The translations under genes were made by a program, and so were the position numbers. Shown piece after piece: positions 36,174 to 44,861 of a stretch of 64,000 bases of DNA. Where the stretch lies: contig NZ_QJPK01000004.1 of assembly GCF_003259195.1 (NCBI RefSeq), positions 62,001 to 126,000 of the forward strand, read 5' to 3'. Positions within the stretch are counted from its first letter, which is position 1. Each line of letters starts with the position of its first letter. The stretch comes from Paracoccus sediminilitoris. Its GTDB lineage: Bacteria > Pseudomonadota > Alphaproteobacteria > Rhodobacterales > Rhodobacteraceae. The notes beneath the pieces are model-generated. The model made no database searches. It saw only the letters and a program-made list of their open reading frames with translations, and was not told where the DNA came from.

Positions 36174-37475
36174 TCAGCGTTTGATGTTGGTGGTTTCCTG
36201 CAGCATTTCATCGACGGTCTGGATGATCTTCGCGTTCGACGAATAGGCCCGCTGCGTGGTGATCAGATCCGTCAGTTCCTGCGCGATATCCGTGGTCGAG
36301 GATTCGCGCGCATAGCCCGCGATCGCCCCCGTCGGTCCGTCGCCCGCATTCCACAGGAAGAAGCTGCCCGAGGCCAAGGACGGCTTGAAGGCCTGGCCTT
36401 CCAGCGCGATCAACCCGTTGGGGTTCGACACGTTCACGACCGGCACCCGGTACAATGTCTTGACGAAGCCGGTGTCATAGGTGGCGTTCACCTTGCCCTC
36501 GGCATCGACCTCGACCGTGACCAGCTGCCCCACGGGAGAGCCGTTGCGCGAGATGTTCGAGGACGAGAAGCTGGTCGCAAGCTGCTTCAGCCCCGCATCG
36601 CTGCCCGGAATGCCGATGAACATGTCCAGCGCCCCGCCGCCGACCTCCAAGGGGACCGTTCCTGTGTCGACATCATAGGGCAGGCCCGAAATCTGCGTGA
36701 CCTCCTTGATGGTTCCCCCGGCCTCCTGGCTGTCGTCGAATTCGATCTGGAAAGATGAGATAACCCCGTTGCCCGAGGCACTGTCGCGGATTTCGACCAT
36801 CCAGGTGTTCGACAACTGGCCATTCTGACCTGCGACGGGCGTAAAGGACATGTCCAGCGATTCCGACGTCCCTAGGTTTCCGAAATATTCGACCTTGAGC
36901 GGCAGAGTCGCACCGGTTCCATTGGGGCCGGTATCGGTGGCCGGCAGGTTCGCACCGATGCGGACCTGCGTCGTCGGGTCGCCCACGGATTTGTTCGCGT
37001 CGATACGGATCGGTTCAAGCGCCGTCGGGGTGTCGCGCGACACCAGGGGCATGCTGCCATCCGACGCCGTGGGCCATCCCATCAGCACCAGCCCGCTTTC
37101 GGTGCGCAACAGGCCCTGTGCATCGGGGCGGAAAGAGCCGGTGCGGGTCATCAGCAGGTTGGGCTGGTTGCCGCTGGCGACATCCGCCACCCCGGCGACC
37201 GGCAGAAACCCGCGCCCTGTCATCGCCAGGTCCAGCGGATTCGAGGTCGTCACGACCGCCCCATCCTGAGAGATGATGCGCTGCGTGGCGCCCCTGACGC
37301 CCCCCGCCGTGTAAAGCCCGGTGCCCTGCCCCACGACCATCGAGTCGAATTCGGTTTCGACGCGCTTGTAGCCATAGGTCGAGGCGTTCGCGATATTGTC
37401 CGAGATGGTCCCGAGCCGCGACGAGTTTGCCGCCAGCCCGGCCACGCCGGCATTCATTGCAGAGGAGATGGACAT
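36174..37475 (-). CDS. flgE: Flagellar hook protein FlgE
   Basis: The 433-residue product is FlgE, the hook subunit. It begins SSAMNAGVAGLAANSSRLG and TISDNIANASTYGYKRVETE, has a long variable middle domain and ends with the segment ESSTTDIAQELTDLITTQRA. ATG 37475 follows AAGGG; the frame runs upstream without similarity. It lies 73 bases after motB, in a gap with TTAAG and a GATTC site. Confidence 0.95.
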   Translation of the reverse strand: MSISSAMNAGVAGLAANSSRLGTISDNIANASTYGYKRVETEFDSMVVGQGTGLYTAGGVRGATQRIISQDGAVVTTSNPLDLAMTGRGFLPVAGVADVASGNQPNLLMTRTGSFRPDAQGLLRTESGLVLMGWPTASDGSMPLVSRDTPTALEPIRIDANKSVGDPTTQVRIGANLPATDTGPNGTGATLPLKVEYFGNLGTSESLDMSFTPVAGQNGQLSNTWMVEIRDSASGNGVISSFQIEFDDSQEAGGTIKEVTQISGLPYDVDTGTVPLEVGGGALDMFIGIPGSDAGLKQLATSFSSSNISRNGSPVGQLVTVEVDAEGKVNATYDTGFVKTLYRVPVVNVSNPNGLIALEGQAFKPSLASGSFFLWNAGDGPTGAIAGYARESSTTDIAQELTDLITTQRAYSSNAKIIQTVDEMLQETTNIKR

Positions 37476-37548
37476 GGACAGACACCCTTCCGGTTCAGTG
37501 TTGTCCACCAATCTGTCCGACAAGGCTTAAGATTCGGATAATGCCGGA

Positions 37549-38313
37549 TCAGCGCAGCAGGATTAGTTCGATCCGGTTGTTTTCCGGGGCCATCGGATTG
37601 CCCGAACGGTTCTTGCGGTCGGCATATCCGCTGACCCGCTGGATTCGCTTTTCGTCAAAGCCCGCCCGTTCCAGCAGGTTGCGCACGGTATGCGCGCGGG
37701 CATCCGACAGGGGCCAGACCGGGTTCGCGACCATCATTTCGGGATAGGCGCGCACATGGCCCGACAACGCGATCTGGTTGCGCGTGCGGCCGATGACCCG
37801 GGCGATCACCGCGACCAGATCTGTCAGTTCGGGCATGGGCTGACCGGTATCCTCGACGAACAGAGGGGCGTCTGTCAGGTCGGTCAGCTCGATGACCAGC
37901 CCTTCGTCGGTCATGCGCGTCACGACATGCTTCAGCAGGTTGGTCAGTTGCATGGATTCCGCGCCCGTCCCGGTCAGGCTGTCCTGGACCGCCTTGGCGA
38001 CCTGGTCGAAATCGCCGGCATTCTGACTATCGGGCAAGGCGGCCTGAATGGCGTGGCGAACGCCGTCTTCGGTGCCGTCACCGGCCGCACCCATGCTGCG
38101 GGCGACGCTTGGCGTGAAATACTGGGCCAGCCCCTTGCGCTGTTCCTCGCTGGTGGCGTTCAGCAGCCACATCAGCAGGAAGAAGGCCATCATGGCCGTC
38201 ACGAAATCCGCATAGGCGACCTTCCATGCGCCGCCATGATGGCCGCCCTCCGGGGCGGCCTCGATCCGTTTGATGATGATCGGCGCACCATTTGCACCCT
38301 TGCCCCCAGCCAT
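37549..38313 (-). CDS. motB: Flagellar motor stator protein MotB
   Basis: The 254-residue product is MotB: one membrane helix with the proton-carrying Asp36 (YADFVTAMMAFFLLMWLL) and a C-terminal OmpA-like peptidoglycan-binding domain (about residues 130-250; GLVIELTD, ALSGHVRAYP and GNPMAPENNRIELILLR). It anchors the stator and conducts protons with MotA. It is first in the minus-strand block motB-flgE-flgK-flgL-flgI. motA is not adjacent and not in the window. Confidence 0.95.
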   Translation of the reverse strand: MAGGKGANGAPIIIKRIEAAPEGGHHGGAWKVAYADFVTAMMAFFLLMWLLNATSEEQRKGLAQYFTPSVARSMGAAGDGTEDGVRHAIQAALPDSQNAGDFDQVAKAVQDSLTGTGAESMQLTNLLKHVVTRMTDEGLVIELTDLTDAPLFVEDTGQPMPELTDLVAVIARVIGRTRNQIALSGHVRAYPEMMVANPVWPLSDARAHTVRNLLERAGFDEKRIQRVSGYADRKNRSGNPMAPENNRIELILLR

Positions 38314-38406
38314 GTCGCCAACCCTTCCTAAATGTCACGGACCAATGTCGCCCCTGACAGGGTTGCAAACAAGTTAACGCATCAAATGCGCGCTATTTGG
38401 CGGGCC

Positions 38407-39627
38407 TCAGTCATAGCTGCGCCGGTCCTCGATCACCTTGCCATCATTGGGCAGGCTGCCGACGGGAACCAGCTGAACCTCGGCTTTCAGCTTCAGCGTA
38501 TCCAGGATGCTTCCCTCGTATCCCGATGCGTTGTCCGAGGTGGTTTCCAGCTGGACCGTCATCACATCCATCTGGTCGCGCCGATCGGCGATGACGCGGG
38601 CCCGGGCGATGTCGGGATGGCGGGCGACCAGCGCCGCGACCTGTTCGGGGCGCACGAACATCCCCTTGATCTTGGTCGTCTGATCGGCACGGCCCAACCA
38701 CCCCTTGATGCGCATATTGGTGCGGCCACAAGGGCTTGTGCCGCCCATCACCGCCGACAGGTCGCCCGTCGCAAAGCGGATCAGCGGGTAATCGGGGTTC
38801 AGCGTGGTGACCAGAACCTCGCCCACCTCGCCCTCCGCGACGGGGTCGCCGGTGCCGGGACGAACGATCTCGACGATGACCCCCTCATCGACGATCATCC
38901 CCTCCAGCGCATCGCTTTCATAGGCGATGTTGCCCAGATCGGCGGTGGCATAACATTGCCGCGTGACGATGCCCCGGTCGGCATAGGCTTGGCGCAGCGA
39001 CGGGAACAGCGCGCCGCCACCGACGACAGCGCGGGTAAAGGACAGGACCTCGCCCATCTGATCGGCGCGATCCAGAATCACCTTCAGGAAATCGGGCGTC
39101 CCGGCATAGCAGGTGGTGCCGATATCGACCGCGGCGCGGACCTGCAATTCGGTCTGGCCGGTCCCCGCAGGCAGCACGGCGGCATCGACCGCCCGCGCCC
39201 CGGATTCGAACATCATCCCCGCAGGCGTCAGATGATAGCCAAAGCAGTTCTGCACGATGTCACCGCGTCCCACGCCCGCAGCATGCAGGAACCGCCCCAA
39301 CCGCCACCAGTCGCCGTCGCGCCGCCCCGGTTCGTAAATGGGACCGGGGCTTTGAAAGACATGGTCGAATTCAGCCGCCAAGCGTGTCGTATAGCCGCCG
39401 AAAGGTGGCGATTTGCGCTGCGCCTCGGACAGTTCCGCCTTGCGGATCACGGGCAGGCGCGCCAAGGCCGCGCGGTCGGTCACCTGTGCGGGGTCCACGT
39501 CGCGCAGCAACCGCGCCAAGGCCGGCGCGGTCTTGGCCCGCGTGATGGCCAGCGGCAGGGCCACCGCCAATGCGCTGTCGCGTTCGCCCTGATCACGGGT
39601 TTCCAGTTCGTCGTAATATGATGCCAT
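38407..39627 (-). CDS. Phenylacetate-CoA-ligase-like AMP-binding protein lacking the usual P-loop
   Basis: The 406-residue product aligns in outline with PaaK-type adenylate-forming ligases: RLPVIRKAEL near the start, TPDFLKVILDRADQ, VGGGALFPSLRQAYADRG, RFATGDLSAVMGG and RIKGWLGRADQTTKIKGMFV. The phosphate-binding SSGTTG-type loop is not present; the region reads FQSPGPIYEPGR instead. Activity on an acid may therefore be altered or lost. It is the last gene of the Liv-type transporter cluster, 12 bases after livF, which suggests a role in CoA activation or binding of the imported acid. Confidence 0.75.
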   Translation of the reverse strand: MASYYDELETRDQGERDSALAVALPLAITRAKTAPALARLLRDVDPAQVTDRAALARLPVIRKAELSEAQRKSPPFGGYTTRLAAEFDHVFQSPGPIYEPGRRDGDWWRLGRFLHAAGVGRGDIVQNCFGYHLTPAGMMFESGARAVDAAVLPAGTGQTELQVRAAVDIGTTCYAGTPDFLKVILDRADQMGEVLSFTRAVVGGGALFPSLRQAYADRGIVTRQCYATADLGNIAYESDALEGMIVDEGVIVEIVRPGTGDPVAEGEVGEVLVTTLNPDYPLIRFATGDLSAVMGGTSPCGRTNMRIKGWLGRADQTTKIKGMFVRPEQVAALVARHPDIARARVIADRRDQMDVMTVQLETTSDNASGYEGSILDTLKLKAEVQLVPVGSLPNDGKVIEDRRSYD

Positions 39628-39639
39628 GATCGGATCCCC

Positions 39640-40461
39640 TCAGGCCAGCCAGCGCTTGCGGCGGCGATAGCTGCGCGTGTCGCGGAAGGATTTGCGCCCT
39701 TCGTCGGACATGCCCAGATAGAATTCCTTGACGTCGGGGTTCTCGCGCAGCTCGCTGGCCAGCCCCTCCATGACGACGCGGCCATTTTCCAAGATGTAAC
39801 CCTCGTGGGCATAGCGCAGGGCGACGTTGGTGTTTTGTTCGGCCAGAAGGAAGGTGACGCCTTCGCCTTCGTTCACGGCCTTGACGATCTGGAAGATCTG
39901 TTCGACCAGCTGCGGGGCCAGGCCCATGGAAGGCTCGTCCAGCAGGATCATCTCGGGGCGCGACATCAGGGCGCGACCCATGGCGACCATCTGCTGTTCC
40001 CCCCCCGAGGTGTATCCCGCCTGGCTTTTCCGGCGTTCGCGCAGGCGCGGGAAATAGTCATAGACCATCTCCAGGTCGCGCTTGACCGCGGCACCGCCAT
40101 CGGCACGGGTATAGGCACCGGTCAGCAGGTTTTCCTCGACCGTCAGGTGTTCGAAGCAGTGGCGGCCCTCCATCACCTGGATGACGCCCTTCTTGACCAG
40201 GGCGGCCGGGTTCTGGCGGGCGACCTTTTCGCCCTTGTAGGTGATGCTGCCCTTGGTCACCTCGCCCCGTTCGCTGGCCAGCAAGTTCGAAATGGCCTTC
40301 AGCGTGGTCGTCTTGCCCGCCCCGTTGCCCCCCAGCAGCGCGGTGATCCCGCCCTTGGGTACGGACAGGCTGACGCCCTTCAGCACCAGGATGACGTGAT
40401 TGTAGATCACCTCGATATTGTTGACTTCCAGCAGCGTCTCGCGGTGTTCGGCGTCGAACAT
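39640..40461 (-). CDS. livF: Branched-chain-type ABC transporter ATP-binding protein (LivF type)
   Basis: The 273-residue product is the LivF-type ATPase: Walker A LLGGNGAGKTTTLK, the signature YTSGGEQQMVAMGRAL, Walker B MILLDEPSMGLAP and the His-loop-region LAEQNTNVALRYA. It energises import by the LivH/LivM permeases. The C-terminus has an extra Arg-rich tail (YRRRKRWLA). The start 40461 follows a GC-rich hairpin after livK. Confidence 0.93.
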   Translation of the reverse strand: MFDAEHRETLLEVNNIEVIYNHVILVLKGVSLSVPKGGITALLGGNGAGKTTTLKAISNLLASERGEVTKGSITYKGEKVARQNPAALVKKGVIQVMEGRHCFEHLTVEENLLTGAYTRADGGAAVKRDLEMVYDYFPRLRERRKSQAGYTSGGEQQMVAMGRALMSRPEMILLDEPSMGLAPQLVEQIFQIVKAVNEGEGVTFLLAEQNTNVALRYAHEGYILENGRVVMEGLASELRENPDVKEFYLGMSDEGRKSFRDTRSYRRRKRWLA

Positions 40462-40486
40462 GGGGCGGCCCCTCTTGATGATGGGA

Positions 40487-40512
40487 CCGGCGGCGGATGA
40501 CCCCGCCGCCGG
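40487..40512 (-). other. GC-rich hairpin between the substrate-binding gene and livF
   Basis: CCGGCGGCGG (40487-40496) pairs perfectly with 40503-40512 across a 6-base loop. It has no T-run, so it is more likely an mRNA-stabilising hairpin or partial attenuator that keeps substrate-binding protein in excess over the ATPase. This is inferred from position. Confidence 0.55.
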
Positions 40513-40519
40513 ACAGGGA

Positions 40520-41803
40520 TCAGTTGCAGCGCGGGGTCTTGCCGGCTTCCTTGGCATAGGCGGCGCTGTCTTCCTTGATCAGCGGATCCAGGATCTCGGC
40601 ATCGGGCGCGATGAAGTCGGTGATCAGGTTCCACTGTCCGGCCGCGGCGTCCCATTGCTGGATACGGGAAAGGCCCTCCCCACCGTGGTTTTCGCAGGAC
40701 AGCTGGATCGGCGCACCGAAGTCCGGCAGGCCCAGCTCGACCATGCGTTCAGCGGTGATGTTCAGCGCCTCGAAACCGTCGCGCATCTGAGCGGCGTTGA
40801 TCTCGGCGGTGCCGGCCAGCTCCTGCGCCTTGGCGATCGCCTCGGCGATGACCAGCGCGGCATAGGCGCCGCGCGAATAAAGCACGGTTCCCGTCTGGTC
40901 GCCCGCCCCCGCGGATTTGCCCGCGTCATAGACATATTGCTTCAGATCGTCATAGAGCGGGTAGTCCTGCCCCACGCCGTGGAAGGTCAGCGCCTTGTAT
41001 CCTTCCGCCCCGGCCCCTGCGGGCTTCACGTCGTTTTCCGAACCCGACCACCAGATGCCGATGAACTTGTCCATCGGAAAGCGGATGTTCACGGCCTCCT
41101 GGATGGCGACCTGGTTCATGACGCCCCAGGCATACATGATGACATAATCGGGCTTGTTGCGGCGGATCTGCAGCCATTGCGACTTCTGTTCCTGGCCGGG
41201 CGCATCGACGGGCAGTTCCGACAGCTCGAACCCGTGCTTCTTGGACAGTTCCTGCAGGGTGCGGATCGGTTCCTTGCCATAGGCGCTGTTGTGATAGACC
41301 AGCGCGATCTTCTTGCCGGTCAGGTCGCCCCCCTCCTGATCCAGGATGTGCTTCACCGCAACCGAGGCGCCGTCCCAATAGTTGGCGGGCGCGTTGAACA
41401 CCCATTCGAAGACCGACCCGTCCTTGGCCGAGGTCCGGCCATAGCCCGGCGTGTAGAGCGTGATGCCGTCCACGCTGACCTTCGGGATCAGCTGATAGGT
41501 GATGCCCGTGGACAGCGGGTTCAGCACCAGCGGGTTCTGGGATTTCAGCGCCTCGTAGCACTCGACCCCTTTTTCGGTGTTATAGGCGGTTTCGCATTCG
41601 GGAACCTGGACTTTCTGCCCGCCGATGCCGCCGTCGCGTTCGTTCAGCAGCGTGAAGTAATCGGCAAAGCCGTCGGCATAGGGGATGCCGTTGGCGGCAT
41701 AGGGACCGGTCCGATAGGACATGTTGGGCACGACCAGATCGGCCATGGCGGGCGCTGCGACCGTCAGGGCTGCGGCAACCAGTGCGGGGAACGTCAGTTT
41801 CAT
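40520..41803 (-). CDS. Branched-chain-type ABC transporter substrate-binding protein
   Basis: The 427-residue product has a signal peptide (about 1-21, ending PAMA-DLV) and the type I periplasmic binding fold (Peripla_BP_6), with GPYAANGIPYADGFADYFTL near the start and KKIALVYHNSAYGKEP in the middle. This group of LivK-like proteins binds amino acids, amides, or aromatic and aliphatic acids. Flanking acyl-CoA-ligase genes favour an acid ligand here. GGGAGGAG is ahead of the ATG at 41803. Confidence 0.92.
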   Translation of the reverse strand: MKLTFPALVAAALTVAAPAMADLVVPNMSYRTGPYAANGIPYADGFADYFTLLNERDGGIGGQKVQVPECETAYNTEKGVECYEALKSQNPLVLNPLSTGITYQLIPKVSVDGITLYTPGYGRTSAKDGSVFEWVFNAPANYWDGASVAVKHILDQEGGDLTGKKIALVYHNSAYGKEPIRTLQELSKKHGFELSELPVDAPGQEQKSQWLQIRRNKPDYVIMYAWGVMNQVAIQEAVNIRFPMDKFIGIWWSGSENDVKPAGAGAEGYKALTFHGVGQDYPLYDDLKQYVYDAGKSAGAGDQTGTVLYSRGAYAALVIAEAIAKAQELAGTAEINAAQMRDGFEALNITAERMVELGLPDFGAPIQLSCENHGGEGLSRIQQWDAAAGQWNLITDFIAPDAEILDPLIKEDSAAYAKEAGKTPRCN

Positions 41804-41858
41804 GCGGGTCTCCTCCCAGAGATATGCGATGCCGGTTGCCCGGTTCTTCGATGAAAAC

Positions 41859-42935
41859 TTAGTGCGGGAACGGCCACAGCCGCAGCTTTTCCTTGGTCAG
41901 CGACCACAGACGGGCCAGCCCGTGCGGCTCGACGATCAGGAAGGTCACGATCAGCGCGCCGACGATCATCAATTCGATATGGGCGGCCAGATCGGTGGGC
42001 CAGCCAAGGTTGCCGACCAGCAGGTTCTTGAGCAGCACCGGCAGCAGGACTAGGAAGGCCGCGCCCGCGAAACTGCCGAAGATGCTGCCCAGGCCGCCGA
42101 TGATGATCATGAACAGGACAAGGAAGCTCTTGTTGATGCCGAAGGCCTCGCCCACCTCGGCCGCGCCCAGATAGACCGCGAACAGCAGCGCGCCGGCGAT
42201 GCCGATGAAGAAGCTGCTGACGGCAAAGGCCGACAGTTTCGCGCGCAGGGGGTTCACGCCGATGATCTCGGCGGCGATGTCCATGTCGCGGATGGCCATC
42301 CACTTGCGGCCGATGCTGCCGCGCGTCAGGTTGCGCGCCATCCAGGCCAGCAGGAAGGCGAAGACCAGGCAGGTCAGGTACTTCGCGGGGGCGGTGGCGG
42401 CGGGACCGCTGATCGCCTCGCCCATGAAGGTGCGCGTCGGCGCGGTGATCTGCCCCGAGGCCGAATAGTTGTAAAACCACGGCACCTTGTTGAACAGCCA
42501 GACCAGGAAGAACTGCGCGGCCAGCGTGGCGACAGCCAGATAGAACCCCTTGATGCGCAGCGACGGCAGGCCGAACAGCACACCCACGATGGCGGTGATG
42601 ATGCCTGCCAGCACCACATGGATCAGCAGGCTGACATCGGGAAACGCGGTCATCATCTTATAGACCGAATAGGCGCCCACGGCCATGAAACCGCCGGTCC
42701 CCAAGCTGACCTGACCCGCATAGCCCGTCAGGATGTTCAGCCCGAGGGCCGCGATCGCATAGATCAGGAAGGGCACCAGGACCGCGCTGGCCCAATAGTC
42801 GTTGATGACGAAGGGCACGATCCCGAAGGCCACCGCGACCACCGCGTAGTAACCCCAGCGTTCCAGCTTGATCGGAAAGGTCTGGCTGTCGTCCCGGTAG
42901 CTTGTCTTGAAATCGCCTGCCTCACGATACAGCAT
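41859..42935 (-). CDS. livM: Branched-chain-type ABC transporter permease (LivM type)
   Basis: The 358-residue product has about 10 membrane helices and LivM-type segments: ALGLNILTGYAGQVSLGTGG, GFYLAVATLAAQFFL, and the coupling region AIRDMDIAAEIIGVNPLRAK, then GGLGSIFGSFAGAAF. Together with LivH it forms the channel. It lies 69 bases after livH and 55 bases before the substrate-binding gene. Confidence 0.93.
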   Translation of the reverse strand: MLYREAGDFKTSYRDDSQTFPIKLERWGYYAVVAVAFGIVPFVINDYWASAVLVPFLIYAIAALGLNILTGYAGQVSLGTGGFMAVGAYSVYKMMTAFPDVSLLIHVVLAGIITAIVGVLFGLPSLRIKGFYLAVATLAAQFFLVWLFNKVPWFYNYSASGQITAPTRTFMGEAISGPAATAPAKYLTCLVFAFLLAWMARNLTRGSIGRKWMAIRDMDIAAEIIGVNPLRAKLSAFAVSSFFIGIAGALLFAVYLGAAEVGEAFGINKSFLVLFMIIIGGLGSIFGSFAGAAFLVLLPVLLKNLLVGNLGWPTDLAAHIELMIVGALIVTFLIVEPHGLARLWSLTKEKLRLWPFPH

Positions 42936-43004
42936 CGCGGCTCTCCTCTAATGCGTCCTTTCGCAGGGGCGCATCGCCCCCGCAGCCCCGCGCGATATCC
43001 ACCC

Positions 43005-43988
43005 TCACACCCGCTCGATGATGCGTTCGCCGAACAGGCCCTGGGGCCTGAAGACCAGGAACAGCAGCGCCAGCACATAGGCGAACCAGTTCTCGGTGGC
43101 GCCACCGACCATCGGGCCGATGGAGAATTCGAACAGCTTCTCGCCCACACCGATGATCAGCCCGCCGACGATGGCGCCGGGGATCGAGGTGAAGCCGCCC
43201 AGCATCAGCACCGGCAGCGCCTTCAGCGCGATCAGCGACAGGCTGAACTGCACGCCAGATTTCGTGCCCCACATGATACCCGCGACCAGCGCGACAAAGC
43301 CCGCGATCGACCAGACCATCACCCAGATGAAGCGCAGGCTGATGCCCACCGACAGCGCCGCCTGATGGTCGTCGGCCACGGCGCGCATGGCGCGGCCCTG
43401 CTTGGTGTATTGGGCGAATGCGACCAGGGCCGCGACCAGAAGCGCCGCGATCACCGTGGCCCAGATGTCCAGCCGGTCGATGAAGTAGCCATAGCCGAAC
43501 CAGCTGTCCGTCACGCTTTCGATGCTTTCGGAAATGCCCTGCGGCAGGCCCACGTCCAGCGTCTTGATGTCGGCACCCCACATGACGTCGCCCAGCCCCT
43601 CAAGGAAATAGGCCAGGCCGATCGTCGCCATGAACAGGATGATCGGTTCCTGTCCGACAAGGTGCTGCAGGACCAGCTTCTCGATCAGGAAGGCCAGCCC
43701 CACCATGACCAGCGCCGTCAGCGCGACGGCCAGGATGGATGGCACCGTCCAGCCGAAATGATGCAGGCTGGTGCCGAAGGCCGCGTTGATCAGATGCGCA
43801 AAGGGCACCTGCCCGTTCTGGATGCCCACCAGCGTCAGCGCCGCGAACAGCGCCAGCACCCCCTGGGCATAGTTGAACACCCCCGAGGCCTTGAAGATCA
43901 GGACGAAGCCAAGCGCCACCAGCGCGTACATCACGCCCGTCATCAACCCGTTCAGCATCACCTCGGATGCGAAGATCAGCTGCTCCAT
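43005..43988 (-). CDS. livH: Branched-chain-type ABC transporter permease (LivH type)
   Basis: The 327-residue product is a LivH-type permease of about 8 helices with LMTGVMYALVALGFVLIFKA and VFNYAQGVLAL near the start, then AVADDHQAALSVGISLRFIW (coupling region), SLIALKALPVLMLGGFTS and PGAIVGGLIIG. It is 51 bases downstream of livG and pairs with LivM. Confidence 0.94.
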   Translation of the reverse strand: MEQLIFASEVMLNGLMTGVMYALVALGFVLIFKASGVFNYAQGVLALFAALTLVGIQNGQVPFAHLINAAFGTSLHHFGWTVPSILAVALTALVMVGLAFLIEKLVLQHLVGQEPIILFMATIGLAYFLEGLGDVMWGADIKTLDVGLPQGISESIESVTDSWFGYGYFIDRLDIWATVIAALLVAALVAFAQYTKQGRAMRAVADDHQAALSVGISLRFIWVMVWSIAGFVALVAGIMWGTKSGVQFSLSLIALKALPVLMLGGFTSIPGAIVGGLIIGVGEKLFEFSIGPMVGGATENWFAYVLALLFLVFRPQGLFGERIIERV

Positions 43989-44039
43989 CAGAGGCTCCTT
44001 TTCATGCGGGGTTCGATCGGGCGGGGTTCGGTGCGGCGG

Positions 44040-44861
44040 TCATTCATGGGCCACCCCCAGATAGGCGTCGATCACCTGCTGGTTGTTGCGGACCTCGTCG
44101 GGGGTGCCGTCGCCGATCTTGCGGCCGTAATCCATCACGACCACGCGGTCCGAGAGGTCCATCACCACGCCCATGTCATGTTCGATCAGGCAGATCGTGG
44201 TGCCGAATTCGTCGTTCACGTCCAGAATGAAGCGGGACATGTCCTCCTTTTCCTCGACATTCATGCCGGCCATCGGTTCGTCCAGCAGCAGCAGCTGCGG
44301 TTCCGCGGCCAGCGCGCGCGCCAGTTCGACCCGCTTTTTCAGGCCATAGGGCAGGCGACCGACGGGCGTCTTGCGGATGTTCTGGATTTCCAGAAAGTCG
44401 ATGATCCGTTCGACGGCGGCGCGGTTCTCGTTCTCCTCGCGCTCGGCCGGACCCCACCACAGGGCCTGGGACAGAAAGCCCGCCTTCATCTTCTTCAGGC
44501 GGCCGGTCATGATGTTGTCCAAGACGCTCATCCCGTCGAACAGGGCGATGTTCTGAAAGGTCCGCGCGATGCCCAGGCCCGCCACCTGGTGCGGCTTCAT
44601 GGCCTGACGACGCTGGCCCTTGAACCAGACCTCGCCCTCCTGCGGGTGATAGAAGCCGGAAACCACGTTCAGCATGCTGGACTTGCCGGCGCCGTTCGGG
44701 CCGATGATGGCGCGGATCTCGCCCTGGCGGATGTCGAAGCTGATATCCTTGATGGCCACCACGCCGCCGAAACGCAGGGTGATGTTCTTCAGCTCCATCA
44801 GCTTGCCGCCGATCTGGCGCCCGTCAGCGGTGATATAGCCGTCACTGGTCATGCTGTTCAT
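44040..44861 (-). CDS. livG: Branched-chain-type ABC transporter ATP-binding protein (LivG type)
   Basis: The 273-residue product is the LivG-type ATPase: MELKNITLRFGGVVAI begins the domain at about residue 22, Walker A is IGPNGAGKSSMLN, the signature-equivalent region is PYGLKKRVELARALA, and Walker B is LLLLDEPMAGMN, followed by the ETICLIEHD-like TICLIEHDMGVV. It has a 21-residue N-terminal extension. The start overlaps the acyl-CoA ligase stop by 4 bases (ATGA), tying ligase and transporter together. Confidence 0.93.
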   Translation of the reverse strand: MNSMTSDGYITADGRQIGGKLMELKNITLRFGGVVAIKDISFDIRQGEIRAIIGPNGAGKSSMLNVVSGFYHPQEGEVWFKGQRRQAMKPHQVAGLGIARTFQNIALFDGMSVLDNIMTGRLKKMKAGFLSQALWWGPAEREENENRAAVERIIDFLEIQNIRKTPVGRLPYGLKKRVELARALAAEPQLLLLDEPMAGMNVEEKEDMSRFILDVNDEFGTTICLIEHDMGVVMDLSDRVVVMDYGRKIGDGTPDEVRNNQQVIDAYLGVAHE

